This document shows positions 1 to 6,579 of a stretch of 22,501 nucleotides of DNA, piece after piece. How positions within the stretch are numbered: position 1 is the stretch's first letter; each line of letters opens with the position of its first letter. The position numbers and the translations under genes were made by a program. The DNA comes from JAFALX01 sp036378495 (GTDB lineage Bacteria; Chloroflexota; Dormibacteria; Aeolococcales; Aeolococcaceae): contig DASUWI010000105.1 of assembly GCA_036378495.1 (NCBI GenBank), forward strand, positions 1 to 22,501, written 5' to 3'. The notes under the pieces were generated by a model, which was given only the letters and a program-made list of their open reading frames with translations, searched no databases and was not told where the DNA came from.

Positions 1-823
1 GCGCCGTGGCCGTCCCCGTCAGCCATACGTGGAAGGGCGCCTGCGCGGCACGCACCACGCCGGCAACGGTGACGATCGCCGCCATCACCGCGAGCGAGCG
101 GAGCCCCGCACCCGGCACCAGCCCGTGCAGCACCGACCCCACCAGTGGCGTCAGCGCACCGAACCCGAACGGATCAACGGTCTGGCCGCCCGACGACGTC
201 TGCGCAGCTGCGTACGCGCCAAACTTGACGAAAACAAACGCGACCAGCAGGAGCAGCGCCATGTCGGCGGTGTACAGCGCCAGGAACGCGCGCCGCGCCG
301 GCGCCGCCGCGTCAGTGTGCTGCCACCAGAACGCCGCCACCAGGTACACGCCCACCGAGGCGAGCGCCCACATGACCAGCGCATCGAAGAGGCTTGGGCT
401 GAACACCAGGCCCAGCGTGGCGAACGAGAGCAGCGACGACGCCCAGAAGAAGCGGCGGTAGCCGGCCTCCGAGCGCAGTGTTGTCAGCGCGTAGCCCTGC
501 ACCACGGCCACCACGAAGGTCCACGCAAACCCGAATGCCGCGCCGAGCGAGTCGACGGACACCCCGATCTGTGGCGAGAACCGGCTGGCGAACACGCCGC
601 TCTCGGTCGGGCTCATGGCGAAGAATGTGAGCAGCGACTGAAACGGTGGCTGCAGCGGGTGGGTGAGACGCGCCCCCAACACCACCGCGCTGAGCAGGAA
701 CGCCAGCAGCGACCCCGCCCAGCAGACCTGCGCCGCCCGGCGCGGCGTCTCGGCGATGAACGACACCACGGCTGAGACCACCGGCAGCAGCACCAGTGCC
801 CAGACACTGTTGTACAGAGCCAC
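1..823 (-). CDS. NuoL-like complex I antiporter subunit, N-terminal part (3' end outside window)
   Basis: About 274 codons are visible. Translating the minus strand from a GTG at 823-821 gives a multi-helix membrane protein whose order of motifs matches NuoL (ND5), an antiporter-like subunit of the proton-pumping arm of complex I. Matching blocks are a VSVDSLG stretch near residue 90, a YRRFFW block followed by a W-x-x-x-x-x-G-x-YL-x-x-x-FW helix, and AAQAPFHVWL close to the window edge, which corresponds to the AQ-P-L-x-x-WL segment of NuoL. The start lies 3 bases after the nuoK-like stop, so the two are co-translated. Oddities: the GWE glutamate of the canonical helix is Ala here (WAL), the channel lysine before AQ is Arg (VVRAAQ), and the Asp of WLxDAM is Gly. 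The fold is clear; whether it pumps is doubtful. A DabB- or Mrp-type relative is possible, but the J-K-L order favours complex I. Confidence 0.8.
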   Translation of the reverse strand, partial: MALYNSVWALVLLPVVSAVVSFIAETPRRAAQVCWAGSLLAFLLSAVVLGARLTHPLQPPFQSLLTFFAMSPTESGVFASRFSPQIGVSVDSLGAAFGFAWTFVVAVVQGYALTTLRSEAGYRRFFWASSLLSFATLGLVFSPSLFDALVMWALASVGVYLVAAFWWQHTDAAAPARRAFLALYTADMALLLLVAFVFVKFGAYAAAQTSSGGQTVDPFGFGALTPLVGSVLHGLVPGAGLRSLAVMAAIVTVAGVVRAAQAPFHVWLTGTATA

Positions 824-826
824 GCG

Positions 827-1135
827 CTACTCCTCGAGCTCGACGAGGTCGTCGACGTCGCTGCTGCCGACGCGGCGCCGCACCAGAAGCGCGAGACCGA
901 TCCCGGTGGCGACCACCGCGGCGGCGGCGATCACCCCGAAGAGCGCCAGGGCGCCGCCGGCGGCTTGCGGCCCGCCCCCCTGGCCGGCGCCGAGCAGGGC
1001 GATGACGGGCGCCGAGAACAGGAGCGGAATTGCGAGCAGCACCCCGTGCGTCGTGCTGCGCGTGATCACCCCGTAGAGACCGATGGCGAAGACGGCGGCG
1101 CTGAGCACGGCATACGCGCCGGGCCCGGCGTTCAC
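827..1135 (-). CDS. NuoK-like complex I membrane subunit, lacking both conserved glutamates
   Basis: A 102-residue protein with three hydrophobic helices (about 6-24, 30-50 and 64-86) and a short acidic C-terminal tail, the size and topology of NuoK (ND4L). The GTG start at 1135-1133 overlaps the nuoJ-like stop by 4 bases (GTGA). The start of helix 1 (FAIGLYGV) and the GLALL end of helix 3 line up well with canonical NuoK. The two membrane glutamates that carry protons in known NuoK (E36 and E72 in E. coli) are missing: the LxGLE position reads LLAIP (Pro) and the AAAE position is Ala or Val. The identification rests on fold, size and position between J- and L-like genes. Function is inferred to be structural or altered. 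Confidence 0.75.
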   Translation of the reverse strand: MNAGPGAYAVLSAAVFAIGLYGVITRSTTHGVLLAIPLLFSAPVIALLGAGQGGGPQAAGGALALFGVIAAAAVVATGIGLALLVRRRVGSSDVDDLVELEE

Positions 1136-1737
1136 CGGCCTTCCCCTGCCGGCGAGGCCTCGCGCCGGGCGCGCCGCGCCGCCTCGCGGGCTTCGCGGCG
1201 GGCACGCATCCGGTCGTCTCGGGTGCGGCGCGCCTCCTGGTGGGCATCCGCCTCGCGCTCGTCGGCCGCGGTGCGCCCCAGGAGCAACCCTGCCCCCGCA
1301 CCGGCCAGCGCCAGCACGACGACGATGACGAGCGCGTAGGGCTCCTGCGCGCCGAGGACCGACACCGGCCCAGGACCGCCGCTCCCCGACACCAGGTGGC
1401 TGCCGCTGAGCCCGAGGACCACGGCGAAGAGGACGCCGATCGGGGCGGCGACCGCCGCACCCAGCCACCAGAGGCGGGGCACGCGCGGCTCGCTCTGCGG
1501 CCTGCCGCCGCGACGGCCCAGGACGAGCACGGATCGCGCCGCGGCCACGCCGCCGGCGGCGGCGGCCAGCTCCGCCAGGCCGACGAGGTACTGGCCGCCG
1601 GCAAAGCTCAGCACCGCGATGAGCACCAGGGTCGCGAGCAGCGCCGCACCGGCGTCGCGCACGCGGGGCAGCGCCACCGCGGCAAGCGCTGTCACCACGA
1701 CAAGCGCGGCCACGATCACAAAGACGATTGCGTTCAT
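1132..1737 (-). CDS. NuoJ-like complex I membrane subunit with an Arg-rich C-terminal tail
   Basis: A 201-residue membrane protein placed directly before the NuoK-like gene, the usual J-K-L order of complex I operons. Residues 1-75 give three hydrophobic helices matching the NuoJ N-terminal core; two more helices lie at about 87-110 and 133-155. The last 45 residues are strongly charged and rich in Arg, Ala and Glu, probably a cytoplasmic helix. The VYxGA segment that contains a conserved tyrosine in NuoJ reads AAAAGG here, so the Tyr is gone. No Shine-Dalgarno sequence precedes the ATG at 1737. A 10-codon ORF ends on it with an ATGA overlap. Similarity is weak outside the first 75 residues, so the family call rests partly on context. 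Confidence 0.65.
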   Translation of the reverse strand: MNAIVFVIVAALVVVTALAAVALPRVRDAGAALLATLVLIAVLSFAGGQYLVGLAELAAAAGGVAAARSVLVLGRRGGRPQSEPRVPRLWWLGAAVAAPIGVLFAVVLGLSGSHLVSGSGGPGPVSVLGAQEPYALVIVVVLALAGAGAGLLLGRTAADEREADAHQEARRTRDDRMRARREAREAARRARREASPAGEGR

Positions 1738-1766
1738 CGCGCGCGCCGGCGGCTGACCGCAAACAT

Positions 1767-1779
1767 CGGCGGCATTGTA
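1767..1779 (-). promoter_or_regulatory. Possible -10 box with a leaderless 10-codon leader ORF ahead of nuoJ
   Basis: On the minus strand TACAAT (1779-1774) is followed after 7 bases by ATG (1766). This opens a 10-codon reading frame (M-F-A-V-S-R-R-R-A-R) whose TGA at 1736-1734 overlaps the nuoJ ATG as ATGA. No convincing -35 hexamer is seen. The arrangement fits a leaderless leader peptide coupled to nuoJ, but a chance match is possible. Confidence 0.3.
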
Positions 1780-1812
1780 TTCAGCGGTGCCGGGAGCGAC
1801 AGTCCCGCCGGC

Positions 1813-2232
1813 TCAGACAGCGTCGTCCTCTTCCAGCGCCCGGTGGGGCACCACACGAAGCCGCGCGGGATCGGGGACGTGCTCGAACAGCAACAACAGG
1901 CTGACGCTCAGCGCGGCGGTCAGCACGCCGGCCAGGCTGACCGGCGTGATGCGGGTGCCGATGACCGGCAGGCTGACACCGGCGTCCCATGGGCCTGGAC
2001 GCGACGTCTGGGCCAGCGCCTGGCCCAGGGCGCGGACCGCGGCGGCGCTGGGAAAGGTGCGCTGCGCGGCGATGCCCACGACGAAGGCGGCGCATCCCGC
2101 GGCCGTGAGATAGCCGAGCCAGTTTCCGGTGCGCCACGCGTGGTGGGCGGCGAATGCGCCTGCGATGCAGCCGGCGAGCACCGCGATGATCGCCAGGATC
2201 ACGTCGCCGGGGGTCGGCGGCACCGGCGTCAC
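1813..2232 (-). CDS. Unknown three-helix membrane protein between mnmA and nuoJ
   Basis: A 139-residue protein that I do not recognise. It has three hydrophobic segments (about 10-30, 38-58 and 95-117), a polar loop between helices 2 and 3, and an acidic C-terminus (EEDDAV). The GTG start overlaps the mnmA stop by 4 bases (GTGA), so it is translated with mnmA, and it ends 75 bases before the nuoJ-like gene. Its size and helix number resemble NuoA, but I see none of the NuoA motifs. It may be an accessory subunit of the adjacent complex-I-like machine, an inference from position only. Confidence 0.65.
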   Translation of the reverse strand: MTPVPPTPGDVILAIIAVLAGCIAGAFAAHHAWRTGNWLGYLTAAGCAAFVVGIAAQRTFPSAAAVRALGQALAQTSRPGPWDAGVSLPVIGTRITPVSLAGVLTAALSVSLLLLFEHVPDPARLRVVPHRALEEDDAV

Positions 2233-3311
2233 CGTGGCGCCGGCGGCGCTGGGATCACCCCGCCGCCCAGCACCTCGTCACCCGCGTAGACGACGAGCGC
2301 CTGGCCGGGTGACACCTGCTCCGCCGGGTCGTCGAGGTCGACGCGGAGCAGGCCGGCCGGGGCATCTGCCACGGTCCCCCGCAGCGCGGCGCCGTGGGCG
2401 CGCAGCTGCGCGGCGCATCGGGTCCCGGGCAGCGGAGCGGCACCGACCCAGACGCAGCGCTCGGCCTCGACGCGGCGCCGCGCCAGGGCATCGCGGCGTC
2501 CCACAACGATTGCGTTGTCCGCACGGCGGATCTCGAGGACGTAGAGCGGCGCGGCGTCGGGACGGCGCTGGTCGAGCCCGAGGCCCGACCGCTGGCCAAC
2601 GGTGTAGAAGGGCAGGCCGCGGTGCCGGCCGAGCTCGGTCCCGGCCGCGTCGAGCACCGGGCCGGGCTCGAAGCGACCGGCAAGGCGGCGCCCGAGCTCA
2701 TCGCCGATTCCGCCCTCGACGAAGCAGAGGTCCTGAGATTCGGCCTTGGCCGCCGTGAGCAGGCCGCGCGCGTGCGCCTCGGCGCGCAGCTCGGCCTTCG
2801 AGGCGACGCCCCCGACCGGGAAGAGCGCATGGCGCAGCTGCTCCTGACCGAGGCGGTGCAGCACGTAGGACTGATCGCGGCGCGGGTCCCGCGAGCGATG
2901 CAGGGTCGCCTGGCCGCGCCGCCTGCCGGCGCGCGCGTAGTGCCCCGTGGCCAGGTGCGTGGCTCCGGCCGCGAGGGCGCGGCGCAGGAGCTGGCCGAAC
3001 TTGATGCGCTCGTTGCAGCGGGTGCAGGGGTTGGGAGTGACGCCGCTGGCGTACGCATCCTCGACGGGACGCACCACCTCGGCGTCGAACTCGGCCTCGA
3101 GGTTCCAGACATAGTGGGGCAGCCCGAGGCCGCAGGCGACCCGGCGGGCATCCTCCACCGAGTCGATCGAGCAGCAGCCGCGGTCGCGGCGCCGCTCCGC
3201 GGATCCGGGCCACATGGCCAGCGTGACCGCGAACGCGCGACGGCCGCTGTCGCGCACCCGGGCCGCCGCCACGCTCGAGTCGACGCCACCGGACATCGCC
3301 ACCGCGATCAC
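2229..3311 (-). CDS. mnmA: tRNA-specific 2-thiouridylase MnmA
   Basis: This enzyme activates U34 of Lys, Glu and Gln tRNAs with ATP and inserts sulfur to make 2-thiouridine. With a GTG start at 3311 it is 360 residues, the usual length. The ATP pyrophosphatase loop SGGVDSS is at 7-13. The two catalytic cysteines are C99 (RCNERIKF) and C196 (ESQDLCFV), with the expected spacing of about 97. ATGHYAR (121-127), DQSYVL (146-151) and TVGQRSGLGL (237-246) are also family signatures. The frame stays open upstream into the neighbouring sulfur-carrier gene; I chose the GTG that places the PP-loop at the usual distance from the N-terminus, 31 bases after that gene. No good Shine-Dalgarno sequence marks it, so the start is less certain than the gene. 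Confidence 0.92.
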   Translation of the reverse strand: MIAVAMSGGVDSSVAAARVRDSGRRAFAVTLAMWPGSAERRRDRGCCSIDSVEDARRVACGLGLPHYVWNLEAEFDAEVVRPVEDAYASGVTPNPCTRCNERIKFGQLLRRALAAGATHLATGHYARAGRRRGQATLHRSRDPRRDQSYVLHRLGQEQLRHALFPVGGVASKAELRAEAHARGLLTAAKAESQDLCFVEGGIGDELGRRLAGRFEPGPVLDAAGTELGRHRGLPFYTVGQRSGLGLDQRRPDAAPLYVLEIRRADNAIVVGRRDALARRRVEAERCVWVGAAPLPGTRCAAQLRAHGAALRGTVADAPAGLLRVDLDDPAEQVSPGQALVVYAGDEVLGGGVIPAPPAPR

Positions 3312-3342
3312 CGCGTCGCGCGGAAGAAGCTCGAACGGATCC

Positions 3343-3624
3343 TCAGGAACGTCCGCCGGCCACGGCGGGGACGATGGAGAGCTCGTCGCGCTCGGACACC
3401 GGAGTGTCGAGCCCCTGGCCGAAACGGATGTCGGAGTCATTGACGTAGATGTTGATGAACTGCCGCAGCTTGCCCTGGTCATCGTAGAGGCGGTCGCGGA
3501 AGCCGGGGTACGTTGTGTCGAGGTTCTGCAGCGCCTCCTGCACGGTGGCGCCTTCGACGGACACCTCGGCGCTGCCGTTGGTCAGGCGGCGCAGGGGGCC
3601 CGGGACGCGGACGGTGAGTGCCAT
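3343..3624 (-). CDS. CysO/MoaD-family sulfur carrier protein with a two-residue extension after GG
   Basis: A 93-residue ubiquitin-fold sulfur carrier. The central FINIYVNDSDIRF block (56-68) and the final SIVPAVAGG (83-91) closely resemble mycobacterial CysO, which carries sulfide as a C-terminal thiocarboxylate for cysteine synthesis. Family members normally end exactly on Gly-Gly; here Arg-Ser follows the GG (residues 90-91), which would have to be removed before adenylation by a MoeB-like enzyme. No CysM or Mec neighbour is visible. The downstream gene is mnmA, another sulfur-transfer enzyme, so a role in tRNA thiolation, as for Thermus TtuB, is conceivable. An apparent leaderless promoter precedes it. 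Confidence 0.88.
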   Translation of the reverse strand: MALTVRVPGPLRRLTNGSAEVSVEGATVQEALQNLDTTYPGFRDRLYDDQGKLRQFINIYVNDSDIRFGQGLDTPVSERDELSIVPAVAGGRS

Positions 3625-3633
3625 CGCCCGCCG

Positions 3634-3639
3634 AGTATA
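3634..3639 (-). promoter_or_regulatory. -10 box of the sulfur-carrier/mnmA operon, near-leaderless
   Basis: TATACT on the minus strand lies 9 bases before the ATG at 3624. With initiation 6-8 bases past the -10 box, the transcript would begin within a few bases of the start codon. No Shine-Dalgarno sequence and no clear -35 hexamer are present. Confidence 0.5.
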
Positions 3640-3664
3640 CGGACGCTCCGGCTCCTGACCGCCT

Positions 3665-4372
3665 CTAGGGGGCGGCGTCGAGCTCGACGACCAGCGGGCT
3701 GCGATCGGCCCGGGCGCCGGCGCCGTTCATCAGATCGTCGAACACCATCTGCGACCAGGACTCCATGCTGAGGTAGCGGTCGCGCATGGCTTCCAGCGAC
3801 ATCACCTCGCCCTCGAGCTTCTGCGTCTCGCGAACGTCGACGAACCCGAGCGTGGGCTCCACCAGGAACACGAGCCCGAGATGCACCCGGGACACGGGGC
3901 TCGAGTCGTCGTTGAGCGCCGCCACCAGGCGGGCTGTCGCCGGCGAGGGACAGCGGATCTCCTCGGCCCACTCGCGGCTCAGGCCACCGACCACGGGATC
4001 GCCGGCGACGCCATCGCCGGGGTTGACGTGACCGCCGATGCCCAGCGAGTACAGGTGGTGCAGGCGGCGCTCGCTGGAACGGCGCAGCCGCCGCGTGATC
4101 AGATACGAGTCGTCATGGGGATGGCGCACCACGCAGTAGGGTATGATCTGCTGCAGACCCGGGTCGTCCTCCACCGTGCTCCGAGGCCGGTACTCCGACG
4201 CCGCATGCACCGTGCGCAGCACCCGCTCGAGCCCCCGCGTGACCAGCCCGTGCCAGGCGCCGTCGGGAAAGATCGTGGTCCGCGGTACGCAGAGGACGTC
4301 TTCCTCATGGTGCGCCCGCACCGTCCGGGCGCGCGAGTGCGCGGCCGAAGAGGCGCCGGCGGTGGTCCCCAC
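3665..4372 (-). CDS. Nudix hydrolase-family protein
   Basis: A 235-residue protein. The middle carries a Nudix-type segment: GIGGHVNPGDG, then after a short insert LSREWAEEI, corresponding to the RE-x-x-EE core that binds Mg2+ in enzymes splitting nucleoside diphosphates linked to another group. An N-terminal stretch (EEDVLCVPRTTIF, about 23-35) and a C-terminal helical region with conserved-looking Trp/Met residues flank it. The spacing between the first Gly and RE-x-x-EE is longer than in the classical box because of the GDGVAGDPVVGG insert. The GTG start at 4372 fits a -10 box 6 bases upstream. The substrate cannot be told. It stands alone, divergent from the glycosylase gene. Confidence 0.75.
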   Translation of the reverse strand: MGTTAGASSAAHSRARTVRAHHEEDVLCVPRTTIFPDGAWHGLVTRGLERVLRTVHAASEYRPRSTVEDDPGLQQIIPYCVVRHPHDDSYLITRRLRRSSERRLHHLYSLGIGGHVNPGDGVAGDPVVGGLSREWAEEIRCPSPATARLVAALNDDSSPVSRVHLGLVFLVEPTLGFVDVRETQKLEGEVMSLEAMRDRYLSMESWSQMVFDDLMNGAGARADRSPLVVELDAAP

Positions 4373-4378
4373 GCGGGC

Positions 4379-4384
4379 ATTATC
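4379..4384 (-). promoter_or_regulatory. -10 box of the Nudix gene, leaderless
   Basis: GATAAT on the minus strand is followed by six bases (GCCCGC) and then the GTG at 4372. Initiation would fall on the start codon itself. No Shine-Dalgarno sequence is seen. It lies inside the 67-base divergent gap shared with the DNA glycosylase gene. Confidence 0.45.
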
Positions 4385-4439
4385 CGGGTCCGCGGCGCCG
4401 CGCGTTTAGCGGCGCCTGCCAACGGCGACGATTGCAGCG

Positions 4440-5303
4440 ATGCCTGAGCTTCCCGAGGTCACAGCACTCTCGATGGCGCTGGGAAGGCGGCTGCGCGGCG
4501 CACGCGTGGCCACGATCTCGATGCGCTCGATCGCGGCGCTGAAGACCTACGACCCGCCGCTGGACGCGCTCTGCGGCCTCGAGGTCTCCGGGGCCGGTCG
4601 CCACGGCAAGTTCATCGACATCTCGCTGCCGCCGCTGCACCTCGTCGTGCACCTCGCCCGCGCCGGCTGGATGCGATTGCGCGACCAGGCACCATCGGCT
4701 GATGAGCGCCTCTCCCTGCGCGGTCCGCTGATCCTGCGGGTCGGCTTCGAGGACGGTCGCGCCCTGGACATCACCGAGCAGGGAACCGAGAAGCGCCTGG
4801 CCGTCTACGTGGTTCGTGAGGCGAGCGACGTGCCCGGGGTGTCGCGGCTCGGACCCGATGCCCTTGACGGCTCCCTCGACGCGGCCGCCCTGGCGACGCT
4901 TTTGCGCGAGCATCGCGGCACGCTCAAGAGCGTGCTCGCGGACCAGTCGGTCATCGCCGGCATCGGCAACGCGTACTCCGACGAGATCCTCCACGCCGCC
5001 GGGCTCTCGCCGTTTCGCCACAGCGACTCGCTCGACACCGCTGAAGCGACGGCGCTGATGCTCGCGATCAACGACGTCCTCCGACGTGCTCTCGACGAGG
5101 CCCGCGCGGCTGCGCCCGAGTCACTCAAGGAGGCGAAACGCATGCGCATGCGTGTGCACGGCCGCGCCGGCGAGCGGTGTCCTGTGTGCGGCGACGTCGT
5201 CCGCTCGGTGTCGTACGCGAATCGCTCGTTTCAGTACTGCGCGCGCTGCCAGACCGGCGGCAAGGTGCTGGCGGACCGGCGCCTGTCGCGGCTGCTGAAA
5301 TGA
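4440..5303 (+). CDS. Fpg/Nei-family DNA glycosylase (formamidopyrimidine-DNA glycosylase-like)
   Basis: A base-excision repair enzyme that removes oxidised bases and nicks the abasic site. It is 287 residues long, close to the family norm. The N-terminus MPELPEV supplies the catalytic Pro2 and Glu3, and Lys57 lies in the GRHGKF segment, matching the conserved Lys of Fpg. The helix-two-turn-helix is in the GIGNAYSDEILHAAGLSP region (about 178-195). The C-terminal zinc finger has four cysteines, CPVC and YCARC, followed by QTGGK. The ATG is fixed because the Pro after Met must become the N-terminus. The next gene overlaps its stop. Fpg versus Nei specificity cannot be settled by eye. Confidence 0.92.
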   Translation: MPELPEVTALSMALGRRLRGARVATISMRSIAALKTYDPPLDALCGLEVSGAGRHGKFIDISLPPLHLVVHLARAGWMRLRDQAPSADERLSLRGPLILRVGFEDGRALDITEQGTEKRLAVYVVREASDVPGVSRLGPDALDGSLDAAALATLLREHRGTLKSVLADQSVIAGIGNAYSDEILHAAGLSPFRHSDSLDTAEATALMLAINDVLRRALDEARAAAPESLKEAKRMRMRVHGRAGERCPVCGDVVRSVSYANRSFQYCARCQTGGKVLADRRLSRLLK

Positions 5304-5758
5304 GCGCGACCGGCGGCGCGCCCGCTGACGGCGCGCTCGAGCGCGCGCTCTGGTCGCTGCGTGCCTACGACGCGATGGCGCTGGCGACACTTGCCGACGA
5401 TGGCCCGCAGGTTGCGGGCGTGTATTTCGCGCCGGAGATCGACGGCGCGGGAATCCGCCTGATCATCGCCACCCTCGGTGACACGTTGCTGCATCGCAGC
5501 CTGCAGCACGACGCACGCGTGGCCTTCCTCTGCTCACCGGGCAACGCGTCGCGCTGGGTGCAGGGCACCGGCGTCGCGGAGGTGGTCGATGACCGGGCGA
5601 GGCATGCCGACCTGCACGAGCGTCTCATGGCGCACGCACCGGGAGCACGCGCCTATGTCGAGCGCTTTCCCATGGTGCCCGCGGTCATCGCGGTGCGGCG
5701 CCTGAAGATCGTGGAGGCGCCGGAGACGCCGCCGCTCCTCGTCGAGCTCCCGCAATAG
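5300..5758 (+). CDS. Pyridoxamine-5'-phosphate-oxidase-like FMN split-barrel protein
   Basis: A 152-residue single-domain protein. The opening (LRAYDAMALATLADDGPQVAGVYFAPE), the IATLGDTLLHRSLQHDARVAFLC stretch and the VQGTGVAEVVDD stretch follow the strand order of the PPOX/flavin-reductase-like split barrel, which binds FMN or F420. The ATG overlaps the glycosylase stop as ATGA, so the two are co-translated. No catalytic residues specific for PNPOx are obvious; the substrate is unknown. The context suggests a repair or oxidative-stress link, an inference only. Confidence 0.75.
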   Translation: MSATGGAPADGALERALWSLRAYDAMALATLADDGPQVAGVYFAPEIDGAGIRLIIATLGDTLLHRSLQHDARVAFLCSPGNASRWVQGTGVAEVVDDRARHADLHERLMAHAPGARAYVERFPMVPAVIAVRRLKIVEAPETPPLLVELPQ

Positions 5759-5861
5759 GCGACGGCCGGCTGGGTCGGAACCGCCCGAACGCGCCACGCC
5801 GCCCCTCAGGATGCCGTACAGTAGGCCGGCTTCCCCCGCAGACGACAGAGAGGTGCGTGGC

Positions 5862-6575
5862 ATGTACAAGGCCGTTGCGGTGTTTCCCGTGCTGCCCGGC
5901 AAGGACGCGCGGCAGGTTTCTGAGGTCTTGAGAGCAGATCCCAGCGGGTACATCGAGTCGCGCAGGCGCCTCGGCGTCTCCATCGAGCGCGCGTACGAGA
6001 TGGCGACGCCGATGGGCACGTTCCTGATGTCGTACCTGGAGAGCGACCGCAGCTTCGCCGAGGCGGGTGCGGCGATCGCGCAATCCGAGCTGCCTATTGA
6101 CCGCGCGTTCGTCGCCGCGGTGCAGGAGGTGCACGGAATCGACCTCACGCAGCCGCCGCCCGGGCCGCCACCCGAGGTGTTCGGCGACTGGGAGGACGAA
6201 ACCGTCACCGCGCGCAAGCGCGGTCTCGCGTTCTGCGCCCCGGTGCTACCCGGGCAGACCGAGTTCGGCCGCCGCTTCTGCGAGGAGGCCTACGTCACCC
6301 GGCGCGATGAGCTGACCTCGTCTCGGCGTGCTCTTGGTGTTACCCGCGAGACCGTATGCCTCAACTCGTCGCCCGCCGGCGACGTGGTCGGCGTGTACTT
6401 CGAGGCTGATGATCCGGTGGAGGGCAATCGCCGGTTTGCGGGGTCGCAAGCGCCTTACGACGCGTGGTTCAAGGAGCAGCTGCGGCAGCTCTTCCCGCCC
6501 GCCGTCGACCTCAGCCAGCCGCTGCCTGCGATCACGGAGGTCTTCGACTCACAGGAAATCCTGGTCGCGCGCTGA
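5862..6575 (+). CDS. Unknown protein made of two tandem copies of one alpha/beta domain
   Basis: A 237-residue soluble protein. The start is the ATG at 5862, preceded by a purine-rich Shine-Dalgarno (AGAGAGGTG). Residues about 3-110 and 118-230 repeat the same plan: VLPG near the start, SRR-x-LGV-x-x-E, a Pro-x-Gly turn, Y-x-E-x-D, S-x-x-P-x-D-x-x-F, and an ending DL-x-QP-x-P-x-x-x-EVF. This indicates an internal duplication of a dimeric alpha/beta-barrel (ferredoxin-like) domain of roughly 105 residues, like the small ligand-binding or monooxygenase-like folds. I cannot name the family with confidence. It has its own 103-base upstream gap with a TACAGT hexamer and ends 4 bases from the convergent aroA. 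Confidence 0.8.
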   Translation: MYKAVAVFPVLPGKDARQVSEVLRADPSGYIESRRRLGVSIERAYEMATPMGTFLMSYLESDRSFAEAGAAIAQSELPIDRAFVAAVQEVHGIDLTQPPPGPPPEVFGDWEDETVTARKRGLAFCAPVLPGQTEFGRRFCEEAYVTRRDELTSSRRALGVTRETVCLNSSPAGDVVGVYFEADDPVEGNRRFAGSQAPYDAWFKEQLRQLFPPAVDLSQPLPAITEVFDSQEILVAR

Positions 6576-6579
6576 CGCC

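Noticed and set aside
312..1604. 430-codon minus-strand frame spanning the nuo-like genes.
   Set aside because: It is out of frame with the membrane proteins, which show proper helices and coupled starts; its translation is Arg/Ala-rich noise.
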